NCBI GenBank assembly: GCA_002690445.1
Contig: NZER01000167.1
Span: 1 to 17,311 of the forward strand
Reading direction: 5' to 3'
Source of the DNA: Candidatus Pacearchaeota archaeon
Lineage (GTDB): Archaea > Nanoarchaeota > Nanoarchaeia > Pacearchaeales > GW2011-AR1
DNA: 17,311 nt
Shown: piece after piece, positions 7,289-14,317 of the stretch
Layout of the letters: each line of letters begins with the position of its first letter
Numbering within the stretch: position 1 is the first letter of the stretch
The notes under the pieces: model-generated
The model's input: only the letters and a program-made list of their open reading frames with translations
Told to the model about the DNA's origin: nothing
Databases searched by the model: none
Translations under genes and position numbers: made by a program

Positions 7289-8476
7289 TTGATAACAGAA
7301 CAAAAACTAACACTCATAGACCTATTTGCAGGATGCGGTGGGCTTTCTCTTGGCTTAGAGCAAGCAGGATTCACTTCTATAATGGTGAATGAGCTTAATG
7401 CTGATGCCAGACAGTCTTATCTAATGAATAGGAAAAATCAGAAAATAATTGAAACTGATGACATAAAGGGCATCGTGAAAGCCCTCAACAGTTCCACAAG
7501 AATGGGCAACATCATAAAAGATATGCACAACATAGGTGATATCGATCTCATAGCGGGTGGCCCACCCTGCCAAGGATTCTCAGGAATAGGAGGTAGACGC
7601 TCCTTCTCCGTAGACAAGGAACAACTTCCCTCGAACTATCTATATGAAGACATGGCATTTGTTGTGAGCAACCTGAAACCTAAGATGTTCTTATTTGAGA
7701 ATGTTCAAGGACTACTAAGTAGTAAATGGACTCCCTCAGGATCAAAAGGGGAAATATGGGAAGACGTACTACAAGTCTTCAACAGCATTAGAAATTATAG
7801 AATTGAGTGGCAACTGGTTTATTGTAGAGACTATGGAGTCCCACAAAGCCGTCCACGTATCGTCATGGTTGGAATTCGTAATGATATTGATCTCAAATCC
7901 ATAAATCTCATTCCCACGGGCAACCAAAGTCCCCCAACTCTTCAGGAACTCTGGGGAGACCTGATTGATCCCAATTATGAGAACGGTGGAGAAACTATAC
8001 GTTACCCGTCAGAGCCTCAAAATGATCTTCAAAAGCGATTACGAGGCCAATCAACATGGATAACAGAGCATAAATACTCCAAACATGCACCCCGAATCGT
8101 GAAAAAGTTCCAGTATATGATCGAAAACAATGGCGAAATACCAGTAGAGATGCAAACAAAGAAGTTCTCTCAGAGACTTTTATCCCCAATATGGGATAAA
8201 AATGGTCCAAATATAACCGTTACGTCTCTTGCTGATGATTATGTTCACTGGGCACAGCCTAGGTCATTAACAGTAAGGGAAGTCGCAAGACTTCAAATGT
8301 TTCCAGACTCTTACCAATTTGCAGGAAAACGAACTACAGGTGGAACAAGAAGAGCAGGAAACCCAAGAGCGGGAGAGTTCGATAGAGAACTCCCCAAGTA
8401 CACACAGATTGCAAATGCTGTTCCTGTTGAGTTAGCACGACATATAGGTAATCATTTAAAGACACTAATCGCATAG
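7289..8476 (+). CDS. DNA (cytosine-5) methyltransferase
   Basis: The C5-methyltransferase motifs appear in order: motif I DLFAGCGGLSLGLEQAGF (11-28), motif IV GGPPCQGFSG with catalytic Cys94, motif VI FENV (136-139), motif VIII QSRPR (186-190), a target-recognition region of about 120 residues, motif IX LTVREVARLQMFP, and motif X IANAVPVELA near the end. The length of 395 aa is normal and all catalytic residues are present. It transfers a methyl group from S-adenosylmethionine to cytosine C5 in a specific DNA sequence; the target cannot be read here. TTG at 7289 is the best start because it gives the standard short N terminus. The ribosome site is weak and no promoter lies between it and the terminator at 7242. 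No restriction nuclease partner is adjacent, so it is probably an orphan enzyme protecting phage DNA. Confidence 0.95.
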   Translation: MITEQKLTLIDLFAGCGGLSLGLEQAGFTSIMVNELNADARQSYLMNRKNQKIIETDDIKGIVKALNSSTRMGNIIKDMHNIGDIDLIAGGPPCQGFSGIGGRRSFSVDKEQLPSNYLYEDMAFVVSNLKPKMFLFENVQGLLSSKWTPSGSKGEIWEDVLQVFNSIRNYRIEWQLVYCRDYGVPQSRPRIVMVGIRNDIDLKSINLIPTGNQSPPTLQELWGDLIDPNYENGGETIRYPSEPQNDLQKRLRGQSTWITEHKYSKHAPRIVKKFQYMIENNGEIPVEMQTKKFSQRLLSPIWDKNGPNITVTSLADDYVHWAQPRSLTVREVARLQMFPDSYQFAGKRTTGGTRRAGNPRAGEFDRELPKYTQIANAVPVELARHIGNHLKTLIA

Positions 8477-8487
8477 GAGTTTTTATT

Positions 8488-9036
8488 ATGTCAATGGGAC
8501 CTAGTTATGAATTTCCAGTAGTTATCACGTACGTTGTCGATGGAGACACAGTCGATGCTCGAATTGATATCGGCTTTAAAATCATATACGAAGAACGTAT
8601 CAGACTTCTTGGACTGGATACTCCAGAGTCAAGAACATCAAATAAAAAAGAAAAGGTTTTAGGCTTAGCCGCTAAAGTCAGAATTAAAGAACTTATAGCT
8701 TCAGCTAACACTCTTCCAGGTAAACGTGGAAAGAAAGATGTCGTACTTAAAACATCTAAAGACGGAAAGGGTAAGTTTGGCAGAATCTTAGGCGAGATAT
8801 GGGTTAATTCTAATACTGGCGAAGCTTTAAATGTTAACCAAGCCCTGATAGACGAAGGACATGCCCGATGGTATATGGGCGGCTCTAAAGATGAGATGGG
8901 TGAGTGGGCCGTTGAAGAAGGATGTTCACATAACTGTAAGGGTAAGAAGATGACTAAAGGTCGAAAGTGTGACGGCACTTGGACTAAATGGACACATGAT
9001 GGATACGTTCCACATGATGTGGATGTAGGAATCTAA
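8488..9036 (+). CDS. Staphylococcal nuclease (thermonuclease) homologue
   Basis: The SNase-fold signature is complete: VVDGDTV (16-22), IRLLGLDTPE (38-47, supplying the Arg39, Asp44, Thr45 and Glu47 equivalents of the calcium/catalytic set) and GRILGEIWV with Arg99. The family hydrolyses DNA and RNA with calcium. No signal peptide is seen (MSMGPSYEF), so it should act in the cytoplasm of the infected cell unless released by lysis. The C-terminal 40 residues carry three cysteines (146, 150, 161) and are not part of the standard fold. AGGAG lies 10 nt before the ATG, directly after the methyltransferase stop. One reading is host nucleic-acid breakdown while phage DNA is methylated, but this is inference. 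Confidence 0.92.
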   Translation: MSMGPSYEFPVVITYVVDGDTVDARIDIGFKIIYEERIRLLGLDTPESRTSNKKEKVLGLAAKVRIKELIASANTLPGKRGKKDVVLKTSKDGKGKFGRILGEIWVNSNTGEALNVNQALIDEGHARWYMGGSKDEMGEWAVEEGCSHNCKGKKMTKGRKCDGTWTKWTHDGYVPHDVDVGI

Positions 9037-9390
9037 ATGAAACTAATTAAACGCAAGCGAGGACAGAAACTACCAGAGGGGACTGTCTATATAGGACGAC
9101 CTACCAAGTGGGGGAATCCATTCAAAATACAGGATGGGTATACCCAAAAAGAGGCCGTACAACTCTATGAAGAATATCTTGAGAAACCTCTTCAGAAGGA
9201 TTTTCCAGATACAAAGAAACGACACCTTCTAATGGTATATACGTTAAAAGGAAAAAACCTCGCTTGTTGGTGCGGTGAGTGGGAACCCGGAGAACCAGAA
9301 ATTGATTGCCACGGAGTCGTACTAATGAAATATGCAAATGGGTTAATTCCCAATACAAATACATGGTCGAGTGGTCGGCTATTACCATAG
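9037..9390 (+). CDS. DUF4326 family protein
   Basis: The pattern YIGRPTKWGNPF (18-29), a helix with ExYEEYLEK (44-50), LKGKNLACWCG (70-80) and DCHGVVL (90-96) is the hallmark of DUF4326. This is a small family common in phages and thought to bind metal or nucleotide through its Cys/His set (Cys77, Cys79, Cys91, His92). Its activity is not established. The ATG follows the nuclease stop directly, with GTAGGA as ribosome site inside that gene. The last 20 residues are extra relative to the core pattern. It sits between nuclease and phosphatase-like genes, which suggests nucleic-acid or nucleotide metabolism. Confidence 0.9.
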   Translation: MKLIKRKRGQKLPEGTVYIGRPTKWGNPFKIQDGYTQKEAVQLYEEYLEKPLQKDFPDTKKRHLLMVYTLKGKNLACWCGEWEPGEPEIDCHGVVLMKYANGLIPNTNTWSSGRLLP

Positions 9391-9397
9391 GAGATTT

Positions 9398-9889
9398 ATG
9401 ACATATACCAATCCATACACACAGAATTCCGTATCCTCGAAGGAACGGTTACATGGCCTAGAAGGCCTTGTTGACATCGGTTGTCTAGGCGATACAACCG
9501 GATTCGATCCAGATGAAATATCGTGGGCAACGGACAGACTAGGCATAACTGACTGGGAAGGAGCATACAACGCTACATTGAATAGCGATTATCACGTTAT
9601 TACAGTGGCCCCAGAAATAGACATAGGTGCCAATGCAACCTTTAATCTAAGCCCTGGCAGCGGAAAAGTTAGGGAAGTTCTGACAGAGGCCGCCCGATAC
9701 ATAAATCGGATCATGGTAGAGACAGATGACCGAATAGTTGTTCACTGTGCAATGGGTATGGAAAGAGCCCCACTGACAGTCGCATGGTATCTCATGAATG
9801 AAAAATACATTGGGTTCGATGATGCGTATGAAATCATCGCACGTGCCAGACCCATAGTATGCGATAGAAGAGAGTGGCTCGATTGGTAA
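9398..9889 (+). CDS. Dual-specificity phosphatase-like protein
   Basis: Residues 113-125, IVVHCAMGMERAP, contain the HCx5R signature of cysteine-based phosphatases (Cys117, Arg123), followed by the helix LTVAWYLM as in dual-specificity phosphatases. Asp75 in the EIDIG loop is a candidate general acid. The closing segment (GFDDAYEIIARARPI) matches the helix that follows the P-loop. The length of 163 aa fits the compact subfamily. ATG at 9398 is chosen over an in-frame GTG at 9371 because AGGAG lies 4 nt before it and the shorter protein avoids overlapping the DUF4326 gene. The substrate could be phosphoprotein, RNA 5'-phosphate or another phosphoester; this cannot be told from the sequence. 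Confidence 0.85.
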   Translation: MTYTNPYTQNSVSSKERLHGLEGLVDIGCLGDTTGFDPDEISWATDRLGITDWEGAYNATLNSDYHVITVAPEIDIGANATFNLSPGSGKVREVLTEAARYINRIMVETDDRIVVHCAMGMERAPLTVAWYLMNEKYIGFDDAYEIIARARPIVCDRREWLDW

Positions 9890-9898
9890 TGCCATCAC

Positions 9899-10111
9899 AT
9901 GAACTGCAGAACAAAGAAACTGTATCCCAACAGGGAAATGGCCCAGAAAGAGGCAGATTTCCATAATAAGGATATTTTTCGTAAGAATGGGGAACTTACC
10001 CCGTATCGTTGCACAATCCACAGGGGTTGGCATAACGGTCATTCTCAAGAGCTAACTAACCCTGTAGCACGAATACATCAAATTTTAGATAAAAACAACA
10101 ATGATACATAA
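9899..10111 (+). CDS. Small phage protein with CxxHxGWHxGH-like motif, 70 aa
   Basis: The pattern begins with K-LYPN--MA and ends YRCTIHRGWHNGHS. It resembles a small phage family in which a C-terminal YxCxxCxxWHxGH site binds metal; here the second Cys is His. Its function is unknown. No good ribosome site precedes the ATG, which lies 9 nt after the previous stop, so reinitiation is likely. The 3' end overlaps the next gene by 11 nt. Confidence 0.65.
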   Translation: MNCRTKKLYPNREMAQKEADFHNKDIFRKNGELTPYRCTIHRGWHNGHSQELTNPVARIHQILDKNNNDT

Positions 10112-10775
10112 TCCAATACCAAAAATAGTTATCGCCGTTCTTGTGGCAGGAGTCGCATCATTCCTAATAGTAAGACCGACTCAAGCTGACATGAACAGTG
10201 AAAAAATATATGACCACGTAGTTGTCCATCCTGCCTATGGAGTATTCGAACTCCAGACAGCAGGTAGGTTCTGTTCCCCTTACAAACAGCTATATAAACC
10301 TACAAAAGGGGAAAAAGTAAGGATAGGTTCTCTTAAAGAGTGCCTAGATATGCCATTTGGATTCTATAAAGTTGAGGTCAACGGAATAAGAGGATACATG
10401 TGGGAATTCCAACTCAGTTACGTGGAGCCTGAGGATAGGGCTCCTATGGAACCTGGAGAGCCTGCAAATATCCTTGATGATGCGGATATGTCAACATTAC
10501 CCGATATTGGACAACTTGAATTTGTGCCAGATGAAAGTGAACCTGAAGAGGCAACCACTACAAGGCCATCTACACTACCGTCCACATTACCTCCATATTC
10601 CCAGACAGACTCCACAGCAACTACCACAAAAAGTAAACCAACAAGGTCTGAGGTAATAGGTAGACCCATTACAAACAACGCCACAACAACTGTTGAAGCT
10701 ACACCAACTACCGTCGCAACTGGATATGGCACAACACTGCCATCCACATTGCCACCATCGACACTACCACGATGA
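10101..10775 (+). CDS. Exported SH3-like protein with Thr/Pro-rich tail
   Basis: Residues 8-24 are a hydrophobic segment (KIVIAVLVAGVASFLIV) followed by RPTQAD, a plausible signal peptide with cleavage after TQA, or a membrane anchor. Residues 36-110 are beta-rich and resemble a bacterial SH3-like domain (VVVHPAYGVFEL ... VRIGSL ... YMWEFQLSYVEP), with Cys58 and Cys81 possibly forming a disulfide. From residue 111 on the chain is acidic, then Thr/Ser/Pro-rich, with TLPSTLPP occurring twice (about 158 and 212) plus STLPR at the end. Such tails are often linkers or glycosylated. It could act in the host envelope, for example in exclusion or cell-wall binding; this is inference. The start codon is inside the previous gene and the stop overlaps the next ATG (ATGA). 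Confidence 0.75.
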   Translation: MIHNPIPKIVIAVLVAGVASFLIVRPTQADMNSEKIYDHVVVHPAYGVFELQTAGRFCSPYKQLYKPTKGEKVRIGSLKECLDMPFGFYKVEVNGIRGYMWEFQLSYVEPEDRAPMEPGEPANILDDADMSTLPDIGQLEFVPDESEPEEATTTRPSTLPSTLPPYSQTDSTATTTKSKPTRSEVIGRPITNNATTTVEATPTTVATGYGTTLPSTLPPSTLPR

Positions 10776-11053
10776 GCATAGATATAATACAGATAGAACT
10801 AAAAGAAATAATGTTGGATAAAACAGAAATATCCAACTCATTAGAAAAAAGTAACTCTTCTACTATAGATGAAGAATACAACGCTATTTGCCAAACTCAA
10901 ATCACTAAAACCTTTAAAGTTCTTTCACGAAAGCTTATTGAGGCTAATGATAGGGCTATAATGGAGTTAGGGACTGAACCTCTATGGTCATTGAAGGATT
11001 TAGGAATCCAATGTGAGTCAGAGTTACGTGAAAGAGGACTATTGAATGGTTAG
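10772..11053 (+). CDS. Hypothetical protein, 93 aa
   Basis: The family is not recognised. The chain is soluble and mainly helical, Ser/Glu/Lys-rich in the first half (ISNSLEKSNSSTIDEEYN), with a long amphipathic helix (TKTFKVLSRKLIEANDRAIMEL) and a C-terminal segment LKDLGIQCESELRERGL. The start overlaps the previous stop as ATGA, so it is likely translated by coupling. It overlaps the following membrane protein gene by 8 nt. Confidence 0.7.
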   Translation: MSIDIIQIELKEIMLDKTEISNSLEKSNSSTIDEEYNAICQTQITKTFKVLSRKLIEANDRAIMELGTEPLWSLKDLGIQCESELRERGLLNG

Positions 11054-11276
11054 CTCAGTCTTAATACTACTTTTTCTTGTAACAGCAATAGGAACACTAG
11101 CAATAGTTATACTTAGTTGGATGCTTTTACGTATTGCAAGGGCCTTATTGCAAGTTGATATAGAAATTTTAAATATTACTAAGGACATTGACGTAACTGG
11201 AACAGAGATGAACCATAAACTAGAGGCCTTAGAGAGATTACCAATCCCTAGAGCCTACAGAGAGGTGAAGAAATAG
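11046..11276 (+). CDS. Small single-pass membrane protein, 76 aa
   Basis: Residues 4-30 form one strong hydrophobic segment (VLILLFLVTAIGTLAIVILSWMLL) followed at once by Arg residues, which favours an N-out or signal-anchor topology with a 46-residue soluble part. The soluble part is helical (LLQVDIEILNITKDI) and ends in basic residues (AYREVKK). Size and layout are like small phage membrane proteins such as spanin or holin partners, but no diagnostic motif is seen. AGAGG lies about 9 nt before the ATG. Confidence 0.75.
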   Translation: MVSSVLILLFLVTAIGTLAIVILSWMLLRIARALLQVDIEILNITKDIDVTGTEMNHKLEALERLPIPRAYREVKK

Positions 11277-11749
11277 ATACTAAAATTAAGAACTGCACAC
11301 ATCATTGGGTTGTAGACGAACCTAATGGACCTTGGAGTCTAGCAGTTTGTAAGAAATGTGGAAAATTTGATGCTTTTCAAAACTCTAATGTACCAGATGC
11401 ATGGGGAACTACTATGAGAGGCAACAAAACAATTGTAAGAAATACTGGTAAGGCAGCTATTAAGAGAGAAGTTCCACCTAAACAAGTATTTCTAGCAAGT
11501 AGAAAGAAAGAATTAAAAAAGTTTAAAAACGAACATACCGCAGAATTTAAAACAAAAGCGGTATTAGAAACTTTTCAATTTGGTAGAACAGTAGTTAGAA
11601 AAAAATACGATATACCAGAGACCACACTAAGGAATTGGATATCACGTTATCTAAAGGAGAAGGATAATGAAACGAGAGGAATACCTACAGAAAAGAAGAA
11701 AACAGGGTCTCATGACAAGGCTCACAAGAACACAAGGTCAAATACATAG
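11273..11749 (+). CDS. Zinc-ribbon plus HTH protein with apparent ATA start, 158 aa
   Basis: The first ATG in frame is at 11414, but the open frame upstream encodes NCTHHW...EPNGPWSLAVCKKCG. This aligns with the N terminus of the gene at 13168 (NCKHHY...SPNGVWAIAVCKKC), so the coding region must begin before 11291. The frame is closed by TAG at 11249-11251, and no ATG, GTG or TTG occurs between. AGAGGTG (11261-11267) sits 5 nt before ATA at 11273, which is the best start. Zinc ligands are Cys8, His10/His11, Cys26 and Cys29. Residues 88-125 (TAEFKTKAVLETFQFGRTVVRKKYDIPETTLRNWIS) match the IS3-type/Psq HTH. It is probably a DNA-binding regulator. The 3' end overlaps the next gene by 83 nt. Confidence 0.7.
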   Translation: MDTKIKNCTHHWVVDEPNGPWSLAVCKKCGKFDAFQNSNVPDAWGTTMRGNKTIVRNTGKAAIKREVPPKQVFLASRKKELKKFKNEHTAEFKTKAVLETFQFGRTVVRKKYDIPETTLRNWISRYLKEKDNETRGIPTEKKKTGSHDKAHKNTRSNT

Positions 11750-11894
11750 GCTGATAAGTCGTCTATCGGAATCTGAATCTGTAGAGACTACACGTCGCAT
11801 GCAGCATGAGTCCTATATAACAACCTTACGGAATAAAATTTCCATGTTTGAGAATCAGGTAAGGGCATATCAGACTGAATACGATGATATGTAG
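11667..11894 (+). CDS. Small coiled-coil protein, 75 aa
   Basis: The ATG has a near-ideal ribosome site, AAAGGAG (11653-11659). The product is basic at the N terminus (MKREEYLQKRRKQG) and then one long charged helix with heptad-like spacing of Leu/Ile/Met (LISRLSESE, ITTLRNKISMFENQVRAYQ), suggesting a dimeric coiled coil. No Cys or membrane segment is present. It shares 83 nt with the end of the zinc-ribbon/HTH gene in another frame. The function is unknown; a partner or modulator of the HTH protein is possible because the two are coupled. Confidence 0.7.
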   Translation: MKREEYLQKRRKQGLMTRLTRTQGQIHRLISRLSESESVETTRRMQHESYITTLRNKISMFENQVRAYQTEYDDM

Positions 11895-12102
11895 ATTCAA
11901 CCTAGGCAAAGAAAAATGTTTCAAAAGAACCCTCTCACAGATACCAAGAGAGGGTGAGACCGTGTGTCTAATCGAAGATCAAAAAAGAATGACCTTTAAA
12001 ATTTCAAAAATTCAGTGGAATGTATACTCACCTTGGGAATATGAAGATACTCCTATAGATGTAGAGATAGAGCTAAGGACCATATTCAATATAGATCATT
12101 AA
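11884..12102 (+). CDS. Hypothetical protein, 72 aa
   Basis: The family is not recognised. The chain is predicted beta-rich (GETVCLIEDQKRMTFKISKIQWNVY ... DVEIELRTIFNI) with a basic Cys-bearing N terminus (ICRFNLGKEKCFKR). It overlaps the previous gene by 11 nt and has no clear ribosome site, so it relies on coupling. No motif points to a role. Confidence 0.6.
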   Translation: MICRFNLGKEKCFKRTLSQIPREGETVCLIEDQKRMTFKISKIQWNVYSPWEYEDTPIDVEIELRTIFNIDH

Positions 12103-12114
12103 ACAGGAAATAAA

Positions 12115-12660
12115 ATGACACAAAGAAGAGAAAACTATAAAGCTAAAAAAGATTTTACCGGAACAGTCGGTAAGCAGATATCTCTACTAGACACAATTAG
12201 CAGTATGCCCGATGAGCAAAGAAAAAAACTAACAACCATACAAACACGCATTATCGAAAAATATGAAGAGAATCCCGCTGTAGTAGATGATGATCATGTA
12301 CTCATCCTAGAACTCTGGAAAGATGATGGTCTCTATGAAACTCTACAGAGGGGCTCTCTATCAGAGTTCATGTACTGGTTTATGTTTACTGCCACTAACC
12401 CTGAGTCAATTCGCCGTGGAAGACAACTACTAACGTCTGATAAGAATGGGCCTCCAGTTCTCATGCAGAGTGAAGAGGCCAAAACCAGTAGACAGAGTAG
12501 TGCGAATAAGCAAAAGGCGTGGCATAGATACTGGCGAAATAAGGACGGCGGTCACATAATGCCAGAACACTCCCTAGACTATTTCACGTCTCGTGATGGA
12601 ATTGATAAGCACGGAAGGCCACCACAGGAATCAAAGACATATGACATAGGAGACTTTTAA
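12115..12660 (+). CDS. Hypothetical protein, 181 aa
   Basis: The family is not recognised. Residues 1-60 are charged and helical. Residues 65-115 form a compact helical region (VLILELWKDDGLYETLQ, LSEFMYWFMFTATNPESIRRGRQLL). The tail is polar, with RYWRNKDGGHIMPEHSL and a Pro-rich end. AGGAAAT precedes the ATG. The stop is directly followed by the ATG of the papain-like gene, so the two are in one operon. Confidence 0.75.
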   Translation: MTQRRENYKAKKDFTGTVGKQISLLDTISSMPDEQRKKLTTIQTRIIEKYEENPAVVDDDHVLILELWKDDGLYETLQRGSLSEFMYWFMFTATNPESIRRGRQLLTSDKNGPPVLMQSEEAKTSRQSSANKQKAWHRYWRNKDGGHIMPEHSLDYFTSRDGIDKHGRPPQESKTYDIGDF

Positions 12661-13167
12661 ATGACGAAGTGGCTACAAGAAATGATCAATATATGGCTCC
12701 CGTCTATTGCCTCACTTAGAAGATTAATGAGTCTCCGCAAAGTGAAAAAGCAGACCTCTCGTAGCAATATGGATACAGAATTTATTGCTAATGCTCTATC
12801 TACCATTCCAGGATACAAAAGGCGAGGTAAGGATCAGTGGCAACGTATTACACTGGATAACAAGTATTGGACATGCTCCAAGGTCGATTTCCAAAAAATT
12901 GTGGAATTCAACAAGATAAATGAAAAGCAATATGTTGCAGATAAATTCGACTGCGATAACTTCTCATTTAACTTCAAGGCTCAAGTAGCAACAAATCACA
13001 ATCTAAACAATGTGGGAATAGTCATTGATAACTCTGGTGGGCATGCATACAACGTGGTTATATTTAATGATGGCACCGCCGATCTATTTGAACCTCAAAC
13101 TGATCAATGGATCATTCCAGGTTCTGATAAATTATATTCATTCAAAAGAGGAATTATCATTTTGTAA
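12661..13167 (+). CDS. Agglutinin-C (MOA)-like predicted cysteine peptidase fold protein
   Basis: Residues 90-150 carry the order FDCDNFSF (Cys98), then VGIVIDNSGGHAYNVVIF (His128), then DLFEPQTDQW (Glu144). A Cys in CDxF, a His in GGHAYN and an EPQTD strand form the pattern I associate with the papain-like C-terminal domain of the Marasmius oreades agglutinin and its phage relatives; all three candidate catalytic residues are present. The N-terminal 85 residues differ and include a short hydrophobic helix (MINIWLPSIASL). No signal peptide is seen. It may cleave or bind a host or virion component; the substrate is unknown. TAGGAGAC lies 8 nt before the ATG. Confidence 0.75.
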   Translation: MTKWLQEMINIWLPSIASLRRLMSLRKVKKQTSRSNMDTEFIANALSTIPGYKRRGKDQWQRITLDNKYWTCSKVDFQKIVEFNKINEKQYVADKFDCDNFSFNFKAQVATNHNLNNVGIVIDNSGGHAYNVVIFNDGTADLFEPQTDQWIIPGSDKLYSFKRGIIIL

Positions 13168-13698
13168 ATGGGAATCAGCAACTGCAAACATCATTACGTT
13201 TTAGCATCACCAAATGGTGTGTGGGCTATAGCAGTCTGCAAAAAATGCAGGATGAAGACAGCATTTAGAAATTCATTGGACTGGGATATACATAAACGAG
13301 TCCTAGAAAAAAATTTTATTACCAAGTTCGAATTTTTTGAATCACAGAATATTTCAATCAAAGAGTTAATACCTTCTGATAAAAAAGAATGGGTTCTGCC
13401 CTACGTAGAAAAATATGGGATACAGGGAACAGCACGAAAGCTGAATCTTCCTGTCAGTTCTGTTGGAGAGTGGGCAAAGGGAAAATCTGGTATGCCAAGA
13501 AATGCAGATAAATATTCTCCTTCTTTTAAAAAGAAAGTACTGAAGAAGATAGAAGATAACCAACCTCACTACAGTATTGCCAAAGAATTTGATATGCCAC
13601 GTACTACTGTCCAAAGTTGGGCAAATAATGTGAAAAACACCCCAAAAGACACATATTTAAATAGCTCAAATGGTACTAACACTCCACTAACCCAATAA
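13168..13698 (+). CDS. Zinc-ribbon plus tandem HTH protein, 176 aa
   Basis: This is a paralogue of the protein at 11273. The N terminus has Cys6, His8/His9, Cys24 and Cys27 in NCKHHY ... AVCKKC, a zinc ribbon common in small phage proteins. Two helix-turn-helix units follow: residues 74-104 (VEKYGIQGTARKLNLPVSSV, then GEWAKG) and 117-153 (FKKKVLKKIEDNQPHYSIAK, then EFDMPRTTVQSW). Both resemble transposase-OrfA or Psq-type HTHs. No nuclease domain is seen, so a sequence-specific DNA-binding regulator is the likely role. It follows the papain-like gene directly and ends the long operon before the promoter at 13778. Confidence 0.85.
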   Translation: MGISNCKHHYVLASPNGVWAIAVCKKCRMKTAFRNSLDWDIHKRVLEKNFITKFEFFESQNISIKELIPSDKKEWVLPYVEKYGIQGTARKLNLPVSSVGEWAKGKSGMPRNADKYSPSFKKKVLKKIEDNQPHYSIAKEFDMPRTTVQSWANNVKNTPKDTYLNSSNGTNTPLTQ

Positions 13699-13713
13699 AA
13701 ACCTCTATTTGGG
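13691..13713 (+). terminator. Weak hairpin at operon end, possible terminator
   Basis: CCCAATA (13691-13697) can pair with TATTTGGG (13706-13713) with one bulged T, overlapping the stop codon of the HTH gene. No T run follows at once; CTTTT occurs about 20 nt later. This is a weak candidate. The remaining bases to 13777 hold no gene. Confidence 0.25.
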
Positions 13714-13777
13714 CCTCACAGACCTCTTTTAATGCTTCTAGTCCCGTAAAAAATAGAATTTCGTGCCTAAAGTCTTG

Positions 13778-13805
13778 TTGACCAGATAGAGATAGGTGGT
13801 ATACT
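13778..13805 (+). promoter_or_regulatory. Sigma70-like promoter with GGTGGTATACT box, near-leaderless
   Basis: TTGACC (13778-13783), 16 bases, TATACT (13800-13805), with GGTGGTATACT at 13795-13805. Transcription would begin near 13812, only a few bases before the ATG at 13814. Confidence 0.8.
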
Positions 13806-13813
13806 ACTCAGTA

Positions 13814-14317
13814 ATGAGAGTAAAAGAAATGCAGGACTACGTGAACGATCTATGGAAACGTCAGGCAGTCCAAAAAATAATAAAAGAAAACAAGTATGTC
13901 ATTCCAGGCAGGTCAGAGAAATACAAGTGGAGGATGAATCCACCACAAGTCAGGCTCTGTGCCACAGGCACATACTCTTCTGCATACTATCGCAATATAA
14001 CTCATATGATAGAAGTTGAAGTTTGGTACTACAGCGGAGGTGCGGAAGTTAAAAGCACTCTTCGTCATGAGATGGCCCATGCACTACTAGAGGGATGTCT
14101 AAGATACATAAGTCAGAAAACCCCCAGTGTGAAGAAAGACCCTCATCGAAAGGAATATAAAGAGCTACTTAAAAAACTATTTCCACGTACATGGCAATCA
14201 GACATGTACTGGAAAGAGACATCACGAAATATGAAAGAACGTCAAAAATGGATCGATAAAATGATTCATCTGGATAACATTGAATGTGATGAAGACCTCG
14301 GAGGTAAAAAACTATGA
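13814..14317 (+). CDS. HExxH zinc metallopeptidase-like (SprT-like) protein, 167 aa
   Basis: Residues 83-92 read LRHEMAHALL, the HExxH zinc-peptidase motif (His85, Glu86, His89). A possible third ligand is His111 in KDPHRKEYKELLKKLF, the spacing and context seen in SprT-like domains. An upstream strand pair (HMIEVEVWYY) fits the same fold. The rest is basic and helical. SprT-type enzymes act on DNA-protein crosslinks in other systems; here the target is unknown. A frame-extending GTG at 13796 lies inside the promoter box and is rejected. ATG at 13814 is almost at the predicted transcript start, so translation may be leaderless; ATG at 13829 is an alternative. Confidence 0.8.
   Translation: MRVKEMQDYVNDLWKRQAVQKIIKENKYVIPGRSEKYKWRMNPPQVRLCATGTYSSAYYRNITHMIEVEVWYYSGGAEVKSTLRHEMAHALLEGCLRYISQKTPSVKKDPHRKEYKELLKKLFPRTWQSDMYWKETSRNMKERQKWIDKMIHLDNIECDEDLGGKKL

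Noticed and set aside
9371..9397. GTG start for the phosphatase-like gene
   Set aside because: It overlaps the DUF4326 gene and lacks a ribosome site, whereas ATG 9398 has AGGAG.
13796..13813. GTG start for the HExxH gene
   Set aside because: It lies inside the -10 region of the promoter and could not be part of the transcript.
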